Assembly: GCA_017745235.1 (NCBI GenBank)
Contig: JAGHZU010000003.1
Location: 341,695 to 405,694 of the forward strand
DNA length: 64,000 bases
Source: Caulobacter sp.
Lineage (GTDB): Bacteria; Pseudomonadota; Alphaproteobacteria; Caulobacterales; Caulobacteraceae
Direction: 5' to 3'
Positions 24,649 through 35,063 of this stretch are shown here, piece by piece. The notes beneath the pieces are model-generated. The model had not been told where the DNA came from. It made no database searches and was given only the letters and a program-made list of their open reading frames with translations. The position numbers and the translations under genes were made by a program. How positions within the stretch are numbered: position 1 is the first letter of the stretch; each line of letters starts with the position of its first letter.

Positions 24649-26999
24649 ACCAGCAGGTCGGCGCAGGCGTCCAGAACCGCCTCCGCGTCCAGGCGGTATT
24701 TGGCGTAGAGGTCCGGCAGGTCGCCCGACTGGCCAAAGCTCTCCAGGCCCAGGGCCCGCAGTCGCTGGCCGCGGACCGATCCCAGCCACGACAGGGTCGA
24801 GGGCGCACCGTCGACCAGGGTCACCAGGCCCGCATCGCGGGAGAGCGGCGCCAGCAAGGTCTCGATCGTCGAGACCCGGGGCGCATCGCCCGTCCAACGC
24901 GAGCGGCCAGCCGCCGTCCAGTCACGATGCAGGACGTCGGCCGAGGTCACCGCCAGCAGGCCCGCGCCAGGCTCGTCCTCAAGCAGCGCCGCATGGGCCG
25001 CCAGGGCTTCGGGCGCCAGGGCTCCGGTATAGACCAGCGCCAGGCGCGCCCCGGGCGCCGGAGGCCTCAGCCAATAGGCGCCGTCCACCACGCCCCGGCG
25101 CCAGGCGTCGCCGACGCGCTCAGGCTGGGGGATCACCCGGGTCGACAGGCGCAGATAGGTCGAGGACCCGTCCGCCGCCTGGATTCGGTCGAAGGCGTGG
25201 GCCATCAGCACCGCCGTCTCGTCGGCGAAGGCCGGCTCATAGCTGTCCAGGCCCGGCTGGCTCATGCCGATCAAGGGAGAACCGATCGACTGGTGCGCGC
25301 CGCCCTCCGGCGCCAGGGTCAGGCCCGACGGCGTGGCCACCAGCAGGAAGCGGGCGTCCTGGTAGCAGGCGTAGTTCAGGGCATCCAGGCCCCGGGCGAT
25401 GAAGGGGTCGTAGAGCGTCCCCACCGGGAACAGCCGCTCGCCAAACAGCGGCGCGGTCAGGCCCAGGGCGGCCAAGGCGATGAACAGGTTGTTCTCGGCG
25501 ATGCCCAGTTCGACGTGCTGGCCGGTCTCGACCTTGGACCACACCTGGGCCGAGGGAATCCGTCGGCGCTTGAAGACATCCTCGTGCGCGCGACGCTGGA
25601 AGACGCCGCGGCGGTTCACGAAGCCGCCGAGATTGGTCGACACCGTCACGTCCGGCGAGGTGGTCACCACCCTTCCGGCGAACTCGTCGTCGCGGCGTGC
25701 GATCTCGAACATCACCTTGCCGAACGCGGCCTGGGTCGACTGCTCCCCCCCGTTGCTGACCGCCGCCAGCAGGTCTTCGGCCGACGGCGTGGCGATGGCG
25801 GGGGCCACATGCTCGCGCTCGACATTGGCGGCGAAGGGCGCACGAGCCACCAGCCCCTTCAAGGCCGTATGCTCGGCGCTGGAGAGGCCGGAGAAGACGT
25901 CCCATTCCTCGCCCTCGACCACGCCCAGCCGTTCGCGCAGCTCGGCGATCTGTCCCTCGGTCATCAGGCCGGCGTGGTTGTCCTTGTGGCCCTGGAACGG
26001 CAGACGCAGGCCCTTGACGGTGTAGGCTATGAAGAAGCGCGGCGCATCGTCCTGCGACGCCCGTTCGAACGCCTCCAGCAGGGTCTCCATGCAGTGGCCG
26101 CCCAGCTCGGTCATCAGCTCGGCCAGGTCGACATCCTTGTAGGTCGCGATCAACGCCAAGGTCTCGGCGTCTTCGGCGAGGTCGGCGTTCAGTCTCTCGC
26201 GCCACGCCGCCCCGCCCTGGTAGCTGAGCGCAGCGTAGAGATCATTGGGCGCGGTCTCGATCCACTGCTGCAGACCCAGGCCGCCCGGCTTGGCGAAGGC
26301 TTCGCGCTGGCGCTTGGACCACTTCAGGGTCTCGACAGTCCAACCGGCGGCCTCGAAGATCTCGCCGTAGCGCGTGAACATCCGGTCCTGGGTGGTCGCG
26401 TCCAGGCTCTGGCGGTTGTAGTCGACGATCCACCAGGTGTTGCGGATGTCGTGCTTGCAGGCCTCGATCAGGGCTTCGTAGATGTTGCCCTCGTCCAGCT
26501 CGGCGTCGCCCAGCAGCGAGATCATTCGTCCCATCCGCTCGGGCTTCACCGCCCCGCGCGCAGCCAGGTAGTCCTGGGTCAGCGAGGCGAAAGCGGTCAT
26601 GGCCACGCCCAGCCCCACCGAGCCGGTCGAGAAATCGACGCCGTCCACGTCCTTGGTGCGCGAGGGATAGGATTGCGCGCCGCCCAGCGAGCGGAAGGCC
26701 TTCAGCTTGTCCAGGCTCTGGCGATCGAACAGGTGCTGGATGGCGTGGAACACCGGGCTGGCGTGCGGCTTGACCGCCACGCGATCCTGCGGGCGCAGGG
26801 CCTTCATGTAGAGCGCGGTCATCAGGGTGGTCATCGAGGCGCACGAGGCCTGGTGACCGCCCACCTTCAGGCCGTCCCGGCTGGGCCGCAGGTGGTTGGC
26901 GTTGTGGATGGTCCACGAGGCCAACCAGAGAATGCGTTCCTCGAGACGACGAAGAAGAGCAAGCTCCTGCCGCTTTGCCGTCAATCCGCCGTCAGCCAT
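24645..26999 (-). CDS. Thiamine-diphosphate enzyme, transketolase/AceE-like
   Basis: A 784-residue protein with the transketolase/homodimeric PDH-E1 layout. N-terminal GGHQASCASMTTLMTALY (48-65) and KPHASPVFHAIQ are substrate/ThDP contacts, and GDAELDEGN (164-172) with DYNRQSLD is the Mg-ThDP site of AceE type. The pyrimidine domain (about 440-620) includes VELGIAENNL, whose Glu should activate the cofactor. Length lies between transketolase (about 660) and AceE (about 890). It may be a 2-oxoacid dehydrogenase E1-like enzyme or a specialised transketolase; the substrate cannot be decided. No lipoyl E2/E3 genes are adjacent. Confidence 0.82.
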   Translation of the reverse strand: MADGGLTAKRQELALLRRLEERILWLASWTIHNANHLRPSRDGLKVGGHQASCASMTTLMTALYMKALRPQDRVAVKPHASPVFHAIQHLFDRQSLDKLKAFRSLGGAQSYPSRTKDVDGVDFSTGSVGLGVAMTAFASLTQDYLAARGAVKPERMGRMISLLGDAELDEGNIYEALIEACKHDIRNTWWIVDYNRQSLDATTQDRMFTRYGEIFEAAGWTVETLKWSKRQREAFAKPGGLGLQQWIETAPNDLYAALSYQGGAAWRERLNADLAEDAETLALIATYKDVDLAELMTELGGHCMETLLEAFERASQDDAPRFFIAYTVKGLRLPFQGHKDNHAGLMTEGQIAELRERLGVVEGEEWDVFSGLSSAEHTALKGLVARAPFAANVEREHVAPAIATPSAEDLLAAVSNGGEQSTQAAFGKVMFEIARRDDEFAGRVVTTSPDVTVSTNLGGFVNRRGVFQRRAHEDVFKRRRIPSAQVWSKVETGQHVELGIAENNLFIALAALGLTAPLFGERLFPVGTLYDPFIARGLDALNYACYQDARFLLVATPSGLTLAPEGGAHQSIGSPLIGMSQPGLDSYEPAFADETAVLMAHAFDRIQAADGSSTYLRLSTRVIPQPERVGDAWRRGVVDGAYWLRPPAPGARLALVYTGALAPEALAAHAALLEDEPGAGLLAVTSADVLHRDWTAAGRSRWTGDAPRVSTIETLLAPLSRDAGLVTLVDGAPSTLSWLGSVRGQRLRALGLESFGQSGDLPDLYAKYRLDAEAVLDACADLLV

Positions 27000-27107
27000 G
27001 CTTCCTCACCCGCGACTGGCGGGTCAGGCATGCCCTTCACCGCTCTTCTCGCGGCTTCATACGCTTCGACCCGCCACGCCGTCCACTCCGGTGAGGTCGG
27101 GCGTCGA

Positions 27108-27878
27108 TCAGAACCGGCGCCAGACCGCCAGGACGGGGCCATGATCGGCGGCTGTCTCGCGCCCCGTCGGCGTCCAGCGCCATCCGCCCTGCACGCTCCA
27201 ATCGCCCATTTCGCGCACCAGCGACACCTCGCTCTTCAGCCAGCGGGACTTCACTGGATGGGAGTCCGCCTGCCCGCCATAGGCCTGCGCCAGCAGCAGC
27301 CAACCCTTGCGCGGACGCACGCCCACCGTGGTGTCCAGCCGCGTTTCGTCGGCCAAGCCCTGGCGCCGCAGGCGAGCGATCTGGATCTCGCCGAAATAGG
27401 ATCGTCCACGAACGGTGCGCGAAGTTCCCGCCAGCAGTCGGGCCTCCAGGTCGGTGTCGCCCTTGCCTGGCGGAGCATAGCCGGCGTTGCGCCCCACCCC
27501 GTCCTTGGCCGCACCCAGATAGAGGCTGACCGCCGAACGCTCGGTGCGCACCAGGCCGTACCGCAGGCCCAGCTCCACCGGCCCGCGTCCCTCGTACGAC
27601 ACGAAGCGGTCGTGGCCCCGCGTCAGCCCCGCCTTGGCCTGCAGGGTCAGCCGCCTGCTCAGGCCGTACTCGCCGTAAATCGACAGCGCCTGGTCGCGCC
27701 GATGGTCGATCGCCACCAGTTGGCCGTCCGGATCGAAGCCCTCGTCAGCGCTCTGGCGCTCATATTTCAAGATGACCAGCCCTTCGCCTCGATCGCGAGG
27801 CCAAGCTCCGGCCAGGGCCTGGGCCGGAGCCAGACAAAGCAAGACCGTCGCAACCGCAAGGGTCGCGACGGCCCGCAA
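27108..27878 (-). CDS. Exported beta-rich hypothetical protein
   Basis: About 256 residues if started at TTG 27878, giving signal peptide MRAVATLAVATVLLCLAPAQALA. The mature protein alternates short amphipathic strands (EGLVILKYERQ, QALSIYGEYGLSRRLTLQAK, GPVELGLRYGLVRTER, AVSLYLGAAK), as in outer-membrane beta-barrels or porin-like sensors. No family is recognised. The start is uncertain: the frame continues into the aldolase gene and no ATG or GTG precedes the signal peptide. It follows the aldolase stop by about 20 bases, so it is probably co-transcribed. Confidence 0.65.
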   Translation of the reverse strand: MRAVATLAVATVLLCLAPAQALAGAWPRDRGEGLVILKYERQSADEGFDPDGQLVAIDHRRDQALSIYGEYGLSRRLTLQAKAGLTRGHDRFVSYEGRGPVELGLRYGLVRTERSAVSLYLGAAKDGVGRNAGYAPPGKGDTDLEARLLAGTSRTVRGRSYFGEIQIARLRRQGLADETRLDTTVGVRPRKGWLLLAQAYGGQADSHPVKSRWLKSEVSLVREMGDWSVQGGWRWTPTGRETAADHGPVLAVWRRF

Positions 27879-27898
27879 CCTCGTCGAAACGACGCCGA

Positions 27899-28675
27899 CT
27901 AGTCGGCGTAGCCGGGCAGCTCCCGGTCCAGCTTGCGCAGGCAGCCGGGCCAGGCCAGGCCGCCGATCATTCCCATGCCCATGCCGGTCTGCTTGCGCAC
28001 CTCGTCCTGCGCCGCATCGGGCGCCAGAAGAACGTTGTCGCGCCCCACCGACAGCGCCATCACCTGCTGCGAACACGCGCGCTCCAGGAAGAACATCCCC
28101 AACCAGCACTCGGCCGCGGTCGCGCCCACGGACAGCGTGCCGTGGTTACGCAACATCATCAGCTTCTTGTCGCCGAGATCGGCGACGAGCCGTTCTCTTT
28201 CGTCAAGGTTGAGCGCGATACCTTCATAGTCGTGATAGGCGAGCTGAGGCAAGACGATAAGCGCATGCTGGGTCAGCGGCAGCAGGCCTTCGCGGTGCGC
28301 CGCCACCGCAACGCCCTGGTCGCTGTGCAGGTGCATCACGAAGTGGGCGTCCTCGCGCGCGGCGTGAATGGCCGAATGGATCGTGAAACCCGCCGGATTG
28401 ATGAAGTACGGCGTCTTGTCGATGACATTGCCGTCCAGGTCGACCTTGACCAGGCTCGAGGCCGTCATCTCGCCGAAGAACATCCCATAGGGATTGATCA
28501 GGAAGTGGTGCTCGGGTCCGGGAATGCGGGCCGAGATGTGGGTGAAGATCATGTCGTCCCACCCGTGCAGGGCCACGAGACGATAGAGCGCGGCAAGGTC
28601 GACGCGAGCCTGCCATTCCGCGTCGCTGACCTTGCCCTTTAGCGACGTGACGATCTGCGTAGCGCCGTCGGCCAT
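27899..28675 (-). CDS. Class II aldolase/adducin family protein
   Basis: A 258-residue protein with zinc-binding HLHSDQG (near 121-127) and LRNHGTLSVG (near 182-191), the three histidines of class II aldolases of the fuculose-1-phosphate type, and MIFTHISARIPG near the N-terminus. Many bacterial members of this length have unknown substrates. GGAGG eight bases before MADGATQ fixes the start; an upstream ATG adds five residues. The promoter region lies between it and smpB. Confidence 0.88.
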   Translation of the reverse strand: MADGATQIVTSLKGKVSDAEWQARVDLAALYRLVALHGWDDMIFTHISARIPGPEHHFLINPYGMFFGEMTASSLVKVDLDGNVIDKTPYFINPAGFTIHSAIHAAREDAHFVMHLHSDQGVAVAAHREGLLPLTQHALIVLPQLAYHDYEGIALNLDERERLVADLGDKKLMMLRNHGTLSVGATAAECWLGMFFLERACSQQVMALSVGRDNVLLAPDAAQDEVRKQTGMGMGMIGGLAWPGCLRKLDRELPGYAD

Positions 28676-28745
28676 GGCCGATCCTCCCAAGTTATCATTG
28701 TTACCTTAGAAGGTCGCGCCGCCGGGCCGCTGCGTCAAGCCGGCG

Positions 28746-29204
28746 TCAATCGCCGCGATCGCCCTTCATCAGCCGCGCCTTGTCACGCTGCCAGTCGCGC
28801 TCGGCCGAAGCCTCGCGCTTGTCGTGCGCCTTCTTGCCCTTGGCCAGACCGATCTCGAGCTTGGCCAGGCCCTTCTCGTTCCAATAGAGCTTCAGCGGCA
28901 CCAGGGTGCGGCCGTCCCGCTGCACCGCGCCGATCAGCTTGTCGATCTGCTTGCGGTGCAGCAGCAGCTTCCGGTGCCGCCGCGGCTCGTGGTTGAAGCG
29001 ATTGGCGTGGCCGTAGGGCGGAATGTCGGCGTTGATGAGCTTGATCTCGCGCCCTTCGACCGAAGCGTAGGACTCCGCGATGTTGGCCCGACCGCCGCGC
29101 AGGCTCTTGACCTCGGTGCCCGTCAGCATCAGGCCCGCCTCGATCGTCTCCTCGATGAAGTAGTCGAACCGCGCGCGGCGGTTCTCGGCGATCGGCTTGG
29201 TCAT
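28746..29204 (-). CDS. smpB: SsrA-binding protein SmpB
   Basis: A full-length 152-residue SmpB, which carries tmRNA to ribosomes stalled on non-stop mRNAs. [39 protein letters not shown] and [14 protein letters not shown] are diagnostic. The C-terminal tail is lysine/arginine-rich ([20 protein letters not shown]), as needed to enter the decoding channel. The ATG overlaps the dapA stop by one base (TGATG), a dapA-smpB arrangement common in alphaproteobacteria. The tmRNA gene is not in the window. Confidence 0.97.
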   Translation of the reverse strand: MTKPIAENRRARFDYFIEETIEAGLMLTGTEVKSLRGGRANIAESYASVEGREIKLINADIPPYGHANRFNHEPRRHRKLLLHRKQIDKLIGAVQRDGRTLVPLKLYWNEKGLAKLEIGLAKGKKAHDKREASAERDWQRDKARLMKGDRGD

Positions 29205-30088
29205 CAGACCAGACCCGCCTCGCGCATGGCCTCCAGGATCTGCGGCTTGACCGCGTCGCTGCACGGGGAGATCGGCAGTCGCGTGTCGGCTTCGCAGAGA
29301 CCAAGGTGCGCCATGGCGAACTTGGTCGGCGACGGCGAGGCGTCCAGGAACAGGGCCTTGTGCAGGCGCACCAGGCGGTCCTGCCAGTAGAGCGCGGTTT
29401 CCCAGGCGCCCGTCATGCAGGCGTTCATGAAGGTGGCGCAGCCGTCCGGTGCGACGTTGGAGGTGACCGAGATCACGCCGTGACCGCCGTGGGCCATGTA
29501 GCCCAGGGCCGTGGGGTCGTCGCCCGAGAGCATCACCCAGTCCTCGCCGCACATCAGCCGCTGGAAGCTGATGCGGGTCAGGTCGCCCGTGGCGTCCTTG
29601 ATGCCGACGATGTTGGGCAGCTTGGACAGGCGGGCCAGGGTTTCGTTGCTGATGTCCGAACCAGTGCGGCCAGGCACGTTGTAGACGAACACCGGCAGCT
29701 CGACCGCGTCGTTGATCGCCTTGTAGTGCTGGTATTGGCCTTCCTGGCTGGGCCGCACGTAGTAAGGCGTGACCACCAGGGCCGCGTCGGCGCCGACAGC
29801 CTTGGCATGGGCCACCAGCTCGATCGCCTCGGCGGTCGAGTTCGAACCGGCGCCGGCGATCACCGGCACGCGGCCGCGTGCGGTCTGCACGCAAAGCTCG
29901 ACCACGCGGCGATGCTCTTCATGCGACAAGGTGGCGGTCTCGCCGGTCGTGCCGACGGGCACCAGGCCGTGCACGCCGCCTGCGATCTGGCGCTCGACCA
30001 GTTCGACGAAGGCTTTCTCGTCCACCGCGCCATCGCGGAAAGGCGTGATCAGCGCCGGAAGGACGCCCTTGAACGGAGAATGAGCCAT
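29204..30088 (-). CDS. dapA: 4-hydroxy-tetrahydrodipicolinate synthase
   Basis: A 294-residue DapA that condenses pyruvate with aspartate semialdehyde in lysine and diaminopimelate synthesis. GTTGE (46-50), Tyr136 with Arg141 (YNVPGRTG) and the Schiff-base Lys164 (VGIKDATGD) are all in place. The start MAHSPFKG was preferred to an upstream in-frame ATG that would add 52 poorly coding residues. It is followed with overlap by smpB and divergent from the lytic transglycosylase gene, both linking to peptidoglycan. Confidence 0.97.
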   Translation of the reverse strand: MAHSPFKGVLPALITPFRDGAVDEKAFVELVERQIAGGVHGLVPVGTTGETATLSHEEHRRVVELCVQTARGRVPVIAGAGSNSTAEAIELVAHAKAVGADAALVVTPYYVRPSQEGQYQHYKAINDAVELPVFVYNVPGRTGSDISNETLARLSKLPNIVGIKDATGDLTRISFQRLMCGEDWVMLSGDDPTALGYMAHGGHGVISVTSNVAPDGCATFMNACMTGAWETALYWQDRLVRLHKALFLDASPSPTKFAMAHLGLCEADTRLPISPCSDAVKPQILEAMREAGLV

Positions 30089-30355
30089 GACTTGCAATTT
30101 GCCGTGAGATACCCGCCGCAACGGTTGCGGCTTGAGGATGGGGGCGGACAATATGTCCGGGTCCCCACCCTCGCAACCGGTCCGTCGCCCAGGAAACGCG
30201 ATTTGGGTCGAAGTGTGATTTGGGGACGTTTCGAAGGGGGTCAATCCGCGGCGAAGCGGTCTATAGCTCGTCGCACGGCGTGCAAACGCCGCAAAACGGC
30301 CGCGCCCGTCCTGGAAAACGGGAATCGAAGGGCAGGAAACGAAGGAGTCCGCGTT

Positions 30356-32521
30356 TTGGCGTCAGGGTTGGGTAAAGTCTTGCTGGGCGGAGCCGGCGTG
30401 GCCGTGCTTTTCGGAGTCGCGTTCGCCCAGGACCAGGACAACGCCGACCTGCCTGGCGGCCCGGTGCCCTACAACGCCTTGCCTCGCACGCCTGGCCTGA
30501 TCCAGACCCCGCCGATCGCCCGCTACGCCACGCCGGCCGAGGCCGACGCCGCCAACCTGCGCACCGCCGTCACCAGCCGCGATCCGTCCCAGATCCGCAT
30601 GGCGATGAGCAGCATCCAGGATCCGCTATCGCGCAAGATCGCCCTGTGGGCGCTGGTGGACGCCGGCGCCGAGAGCATGAGCTTCTTCGAGCTGGATCAG
30701 GCTCGCCGGGATCTTTCAGGCTGGCCGCGCGCGACACGCCGCGAGAACGCCGCCGAAAAGGCGCTGGGAACCTCGGGCCTGGACCCAAAGCAGACCATCG
30801 CCTGGTTTGGCGGTCGCGATCCCCAGACCGCCGAAGGCGCGATGGCCCTGGCTTCGGCCTATCAGGCCTCGGGTCGCGCCGCGGACGCCACCAGTCTGAT
30901 TCGCCGCTTCTGGCGCGACCAGGTGTTCGAAGCCGACGCTCAGCGCGCCATGCAAGCCCGGTTCGGCAGTCTGCTGACCGCCGACGACTACGTGCGTCGC
31001 GCCGATATCCTATTGTACGGCCCGCAAGGTCCGGCCGCGCGCGACATGGTGGCCATGCTGCCCTACGACCAGCAGGCTACGGCCCAGGTCCGCATCGCCT
31101 TCCGGTCCAACGCGTCCAACGCCAACGACCTGTTCAACGCCCTTTCGCCCGCCCAGCAAGCCCAGCCGGGCGTGGTGTTCGAGCGCGCTGCCTATCTGCG
31201 CCGCAAAGGCATGGACACCCTGGCCCTGCCGCTGGTGCGACAGTTCCCCTCGCCGCCGCCCACCGATGAAGCGTCTTCAGCCGTATGGCGTGAGCGCAAG
31301 CAGTTGGTGGTCTCGGCCCTGAAGGCCGGCGACAACGCCGGAGCCTACGCCGCCGCCGACGCCAAGCTGCGCGCGGGGGCCGACGCCGCCGAGAGCGAGT
31401 TCTACGCCGGCTGGATCGCCCTGACCCGCCTGAAGAACCCTGACGCGGCGGCCGACCACTTCGCCCGCATCGCCGAGATCGGCGCCTCACCCATCACCCG
31501 CGGTCGCGCCCTCTACTGGCAGGGTCGCGCCGCCGAGGCGCAGGGCGACCGCATCGCCGCCCAGGCCTTCTACGCAGAGGGCGCGCGCTACATCACCACC
31601 TTCTACGGCCAGCTGGCCGCCGAGAAGGCCGGGATCAAGGAGATCCGCCTCGACAAGGATCCGGTCATCACCCAGGCCGACCGAAACCGGTTCGAGGGCC
31701 GGGAACTGGTGCGCGCAGTCCGCACCCTGATGGCCGCCGGCGCCCGCGACCAGGTACGCGTCTTCGTGCTGTTCATTGACGACCAGTTGCCCACCGCCGA
31801 GGAAGAGGCCCTGCTGGTCGACCTGGCCCGCACCTATGGCGATCCGGACCTGGCCATGCGAGCGGTCCGCACCGCCGCCCAGCGTGGCTTCATCTTGCCT
31901 GAGCGCGGCTATCCGCTGCTGGACCATCTGTTCACGCCCGGCCCGGGCGCCGCCGAAACGGCCTTCGTCTATTCGATCTCGCGCCAGGAGAGCAATTTCG
32001 ATCCCAACGCCCGCTCGGCCCCGGGCGCGCGCGGCATGATGCAGCTGATGCCGGCGACGGCGGCCATCGTGGCCCGCCAGCTGGGCGAGAACCACAGCGT
32101 CGATCGCTTGTCGGATCCCTTCTACAACATGCGCCTGGGCTCGACCTATCTGGGCAGCATGGTCAACAATTTCAGCGGCTCCTACATCATGGCCGCCGCC
32201 GCCTACAACGCCGGCCCCGGCCGTCCGACCCAATGGGTGACCCTGTGCGGCGACCCGCGCGGCGCCACCACCGATCCGCTCGACTTCATCGAGTGCATCC
32301 CCTTCTCCGAGACCCGCAACTATGTGATGCGGACCATCGAGACGACCATGGTCTATCGCGCCCGGCTGAACGGCGGCGTGGCCCCGTTGACCTTGTCGTC
32401 CGACCTCAAACGGGGCGGTTACAACTACGCCGGCCCGATCGGCGCCCTGCCCCCCATCGGCGGCGCGACGACCAGCGCGCCCGCGATCCCGCAGGGCGGC
32501 TATACGCCCGGAACGCGCTAG
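30356..32521 (+). CDS. Soluble lytic murein transglycosylase (Slt70-like)
   Basis: A 721-residue periplasmic enzyme. The TTG start is set by AAGGAG eight bases upstream (30342-30347) and gives signal peptide [19 protein letters not shown] ending AFA. A long alpha-solenoid of repeats (about 60-520) precedes the SLT domain. SRQESNF contains catalytic Glu545; [13 protein letters not shown] and [10 protein letters not shown] are the other SLT motifs. It cleaves the MurNAc-GlcNAc bond to 1,6-anhydro products. The frame extends far upstream across dapA, but that part is a shadow. Its stop shares CTAG with the convergent ABC gene. Confidence 0.93.
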   Translation: MASGLGKVLLGGAGVAVLFGVAFAQDQDNADLPGGPVPYNALPRTPGLIQTPPIARYATPAEADAANLRTAVTSRDPSQIRMAMSSIQDPLSRKIALWALVDAGAESMSFFELDQARRDLSGWPRATRRENAAEKALGTSGLDPKQTIAWFGGRDPQTAEGAMALASAYQASGRAADATSLIRRFWRDQVFEADAQRAMQARFGSLLTADDYVRRADILLYGPQGPAARDMVAMLPYDQQATAQVRIAFRSNASNANDLFNALSPAQQAQPGVVFERAAYLRRKGMDTLALPLVRQFPSPPPTDEASSAVWRERKQLVVSALKAGDNAGAYAAADAKLRAGADAAESEFYAGWIALTRLKNPDAAADHFARIAEIGASPITRGRALYWQGRAAEAQGDRIAAQAFYAEGARYITTFYGQLAAEKAGIKEIRLDKDPVITQADRNRFEGRELVRAVRTLMAAGARDQVRVFVLFIDDQLPTAEEEALLVDLARTYGDPDLAMRAVRTAAQRGFILPERGYPLLDHLFTPGPGAAETAFVYSISRQESNFDPNARSAPGARGMMQLMPATAAIVARQLGENHSVDRLSDPFYNMRLGSTYLGSMVNNFSGSYIMAAAAYNAGPGRPTQWVTLCGDPRGATTDPLDFIECIPFSETRNYVMRTIETTMVYRARLNGGVAPLTLSSDLKRGGYNYAGPIGALPPIGGATTSAPAIPQGGYTPGTR

Positions 32522-33279
32522 GCTCCCCGCCGCCGCGCGACCACCACCAGGCCGGCCGGGGTCTCGACCAGGGCCCCGTCCAGCCTGAAGACCTCCGCCA
32601 GAACCTGGGGCGACAGCGCCTTCATCGGCGCGCCCTGCGCGGCGACGCGGCCATGGTCGAGCACCACCAGGCGATCGCAGGCCCGCGCGGCCAGGCCCAG
32701 GTCGTGCAGCGTCACCACAACCGCCGCGCCTCGCGCCGCTTCGTCCCTCAGCAGCTCCAGCGTCAGGAGTTGGGCGTCGGGATCCAGTCCGGCCACCGGC
32801 TCGTCGGCCACCAGCAGGGGCGCACGGGTGGCCAGAAGGCGCGCCAGCAGCACCCGCGCGCGCTCGCCGCCCGACATGTCCAGCACGCCGCGGTCGGCCA
32901 GGGCCGCGGCGCCGGTGCGGTCCAGGCGGTCCCGAGCCACGGCCAAGGCCTCGCCGGGCGGCAGGTCGGGCGCGCCCAGGGCGGCGACCTCAAGCGCCGG
33001 CAGGTTCCAGGCCAACCTGCGCTCCTGCGGCAGATAGCCGACCAGCCGCGCCCGCTCGACGGGGTTCAGTTCGGCGATCGGCCGTCCCGAAAGCAGCGCC
33101 CGTCCCGCCTCCAGCGGCATCAGGCCCAGCCCCGCCCGCAGCAGGCTGGTCTTGCCCGCGCCGTTGGGGCCGACCACGCCCAACACCTCGCCAGGCGAGA
33201 CGTCCAGGGCGGCGCCGTCCAGCACCAGGGCCTTGCCACGCTGGGCCTTCAGCCCGTCCAGGGTCCAGGCGGCCGTCAT
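32518..33279 (-). CDS. ABC transporter ATPase, iron-siderophore/cobalamin (FecE/BtuD) type
   Basis: A 253-residue ATPase: Walker A GPNGAGKT (37-44), signature MSGGERARVLLAR near 135, Walker B LLVADEP, and the switch histidine in VVTLHDLGLA. It completes an uptake system with the permease and binding protein encoded upstream; each junction overlaps by four bases. The FecE/BtuD subfamily imports ferric chelates, haem or vitamin B12. The longer frame on this strand that begins inside the permease gene is not the real start; MTAAWTLDG is. Confidence 0.92.
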   Translation of the reverse strand: MTAAWTLDGLKAQRGKALVLDGAALDVSPGEVLGVVGPNGAGKTSLLRAGLGLMPLEAGRALLSGRPIAELNPVERARLVGYLPQERRLAWNLPALEVAALGAPDLPPGEALAVARDRLDRTGAAALADRGVLDMSGGERARVLLARLLATRAPLLVADEPVAGLDPDAQLLTLELLRDEAARGAAVVVTLHDLGLAARACDRLVVLDHGRVAAQGAPMKALSPQVLAEVFRLDGALVETPAGLVVVARRRGA

Positions 33280-34256
33280 GCGCGCCAACTCCGCGCCGCC
33301 CGCCAGGCCAGCAGGGCGAAGACCGGCGCGCCGAACAGGGCCGTGACCACGCCCAGCTTCAACTCCTGCTCGGTGGGGATCATCCGGGCGGCCAGGTCGG
33401 CGGCCACCAGGAGCAGAGCGCCCGCCAGGGCCGATGGGCGCAGGATACGCCCCGGATCGTCGCGCACGGCCGCTCGCACCAGATGGGGCGCGGCCAGGCC
33501 CACGAAACCGATCACGCCCGCCGCCGCGACGGCCGCCCCCGCCAGCAAGGCCGAACCGGCCACCGCCGCCACGCGCAGCCGCGCCATCGGCAGGCCCGAC
33601 ATCTGGGCGGCCTCCTCGCCCAGGGTCAGCATGCGCAGGCCCTTGGCGGCGTACATGCACAGCCCCGCGCCTACGATCATTGGTCCCAGGGCGCGCGCCA
33701 AGTCGGTGAGATCCCGGTTCTCGACCGAACCCATCAGCCAGGCCAGCACCTCGGCCGTCGCCACAGGCGAAGGCGAAAGGTTGAAGACCAGGGCCGTCAG
33801 CGCGCCGGCGAAGGCCGACAGCGCCACGCCGAACAGGATCAGCACCTCCGGCTCGCGGAAGCGCGCCGCCAGGCCGATCACCACGACCCCTGCCGCCAGG
33901 GCGCCGACGAGGGCGCTGGCCTCGACCGCGCCCGGCAAGGCCGCCAGGCCGCCGGCGATGGCCAGGGACGCGCCCAGTCCCGCCGTGGCCGACACGCCCA
34001 GCACGCCCGGCTCGGCCAAGGGATTGCGTAGCAGGCCCTGCATCGTCGCCCCCGCCAGCCCGAGCCCAGCCCCGATCAGGGCCGCCATCAGCACGCGCGG
34101 TAGGCGGATGGTCCATAGCACCTCGCCCGGCGGCGAGGCTGGATCGGCGAAGGCCTGATGATACTGCGCCGCGCTGAACTGGCTTTCGCCCAGCGACACC
34201 GCGACGGCCGCCAGGGCCAGCAGGCCCAGCACAAGAAAGAGCTCCAGCCGCCTCAT
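33276..34256 (-). CDS. ABC transporter permease, FecCD/BtuC type
   Basis: A 326-residue inner-membrane permease with about nine or ten hydrophobic helices. TIRLPRVLMAALIGAGLGLAG and MQGLLRNPLAEPGVLGVSA are the FecCD hallmark near residues 48-90, and GVIGFVGLAAPHLVRAAV near 227-245 is the ATPase-coupling loop. One subunit of a homodimer is typical for BtuC-like importers. It overlaps both neighbouring genes by four bases. Confidence 0.93.
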   Translation of the reverse strand: MRRLELFLVLGLLALAAVAVSLGESQFSAAQYHQAFADPASPPGEVLWTIRLPRVLMAALIGAGLGLAGATMQGLLRNPLAEPGVLGVSATAGLGASLAIAGGLAALPGAVEASALVGALAAGVVVIGLAARFREPEVLILFGVALSAFAGALTALVFNLSPSPVATAEVLAWLMGSVENRDLTDLARALGPMIVGAGLCMYAAKGLRMLTLGEEAAQMSGLPMARLRVAAVAGSALLAGAAVAAAGVIGFVGLAAPHLVRAAVRDDPGRILRPSALAGALLLVAADLAARMIPTEQELKLGVVTALFGAPVFALLAWRAARSWRA

Positions 34257-35059
34257 CGGGCCGACCGCGCCAGAAGCTCGGCGCCGTCGGCGGCGAACCA
34301 GGCCGAGCAGCCGACCATGGCGCCGGGCAGCGACGCCGCCACCCGCCCGCCCGTCACCCGACGCAAGGCTGCGTGCCGCCCCGGCCCCCAGCGGTCGCTT
34401 CCGGCACGGGTCAGGTCGAAAAAGCCCAGCACCACCGTCTTGGGCGGCGACAGCACCAGTTGCTCCAGCGGCGCGGGCGAGAAGTAGGGTTGGCGGGAGG
34501 CGTTGCCGAAGCCCGCCGCCCGCAGCATGGCGTCGATCATCGTGTGGGGTCCGGCCGTGTAGCCGCCCGGGGTCAGGTACAGGGCCTGGCGTCCCCGGCC
34601 CGCGCCCGCCGCCCGGACCAGCTTGCGGTCCATGTCGGCCAGCAGCGCCTCGCCCTGAACCGGCCGGTCCAGCGCCCTGGCCACCAGGCGGACATTGCCC
34701 CGCACGCCGTCGAAGTCGGAAGCGTCGCCAAGGCTGACCGTGGCGATCCCCCGCCGGGCCAGAGCCGCCGTCAGCCGCGTGTCACCGCCCCACTGGCGAA
34801 CCACGACGTCGGGGCGCGCGGCCAGAACCGCCTCGATCGTGGCGCGGCGCTGCGGCAATCCCTTGGCCTGCGCACGCATGAACGAATCCGGCGCGTCGGC
34901 GCGCGGCGACAGGCCCACGATGGTCGGCCGCGCCGCCAAGGCCAGCACGTATTGGTCGGCGCAGGAGTCGAGCGACATCACGCGTCGCGCGCCCGCCAGG
35001 GCTGGCGCGGCCCAGGCGATCAGGCCGCCGACGCACAAGGCGGCCACGACGCGGCGCAT
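34253..35059 (-). CDS. Periplasmic substrate-binding protein, FepB/BtuF type
   Basis: A 268-residue protein with signal peptide MRRVVAALCVGGLIAWAAPALA. It has the two-lobe helical-backbone layout: RVMSLDSCADQYVLALA, then VLAARPDVVVRQWGG, and the C-terminal lobe TPGGYTAGPHTMIDAML. SLDSCADQ is typical of BtuF/FepB-like proteins of alphaproteobacteria. The ligand may be cobalamin or a ferric chelate; no riboswitch precedes it because a tetR gene lies four bases upstream. It is part of a four-gene minus-strand operon. Confidence 0.87.
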   Translation of the reverse strand: MRRVVAALCVGGLIAWAAPALAGARRVMSLDSCADQYVLALAARPTIVGLSPRADAPDSFMRAQAKGLPQRRATIEAVLAARPDVVVRQWGGDTRLTAALARRGIATVSLGDASDFDGVRGNVRLVARALDRPVQGEALLADMDRKLVRAAGAGRGRQALYLTPGGYTAGPHTMIDAMLRAAGFGNASRQPYFSPAPLEQLVLSPPKTVVLGFFDLTRAGSDRWGPGRHAALRRVTGGRVAASLPGAMVGCSAWFAADGAELLARSAR

Positions 35060-35063
35060 GGGA

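Noticed and set aside
28746..29894. A long frame that would extend SmpB by about 230 residues
   Set aside because: The extension is antisense-type low-complexity sequence inside dapA; SmpB has its normal start and length at 29204.
32518..34116. A 532-codon open frame spanning the permease and ATPase genes
   Set aside because: The upstream half is a Gly/Arg/Pro-rich shadow of the permease gene; only the part from 33279 has ABC motifs and the right start.
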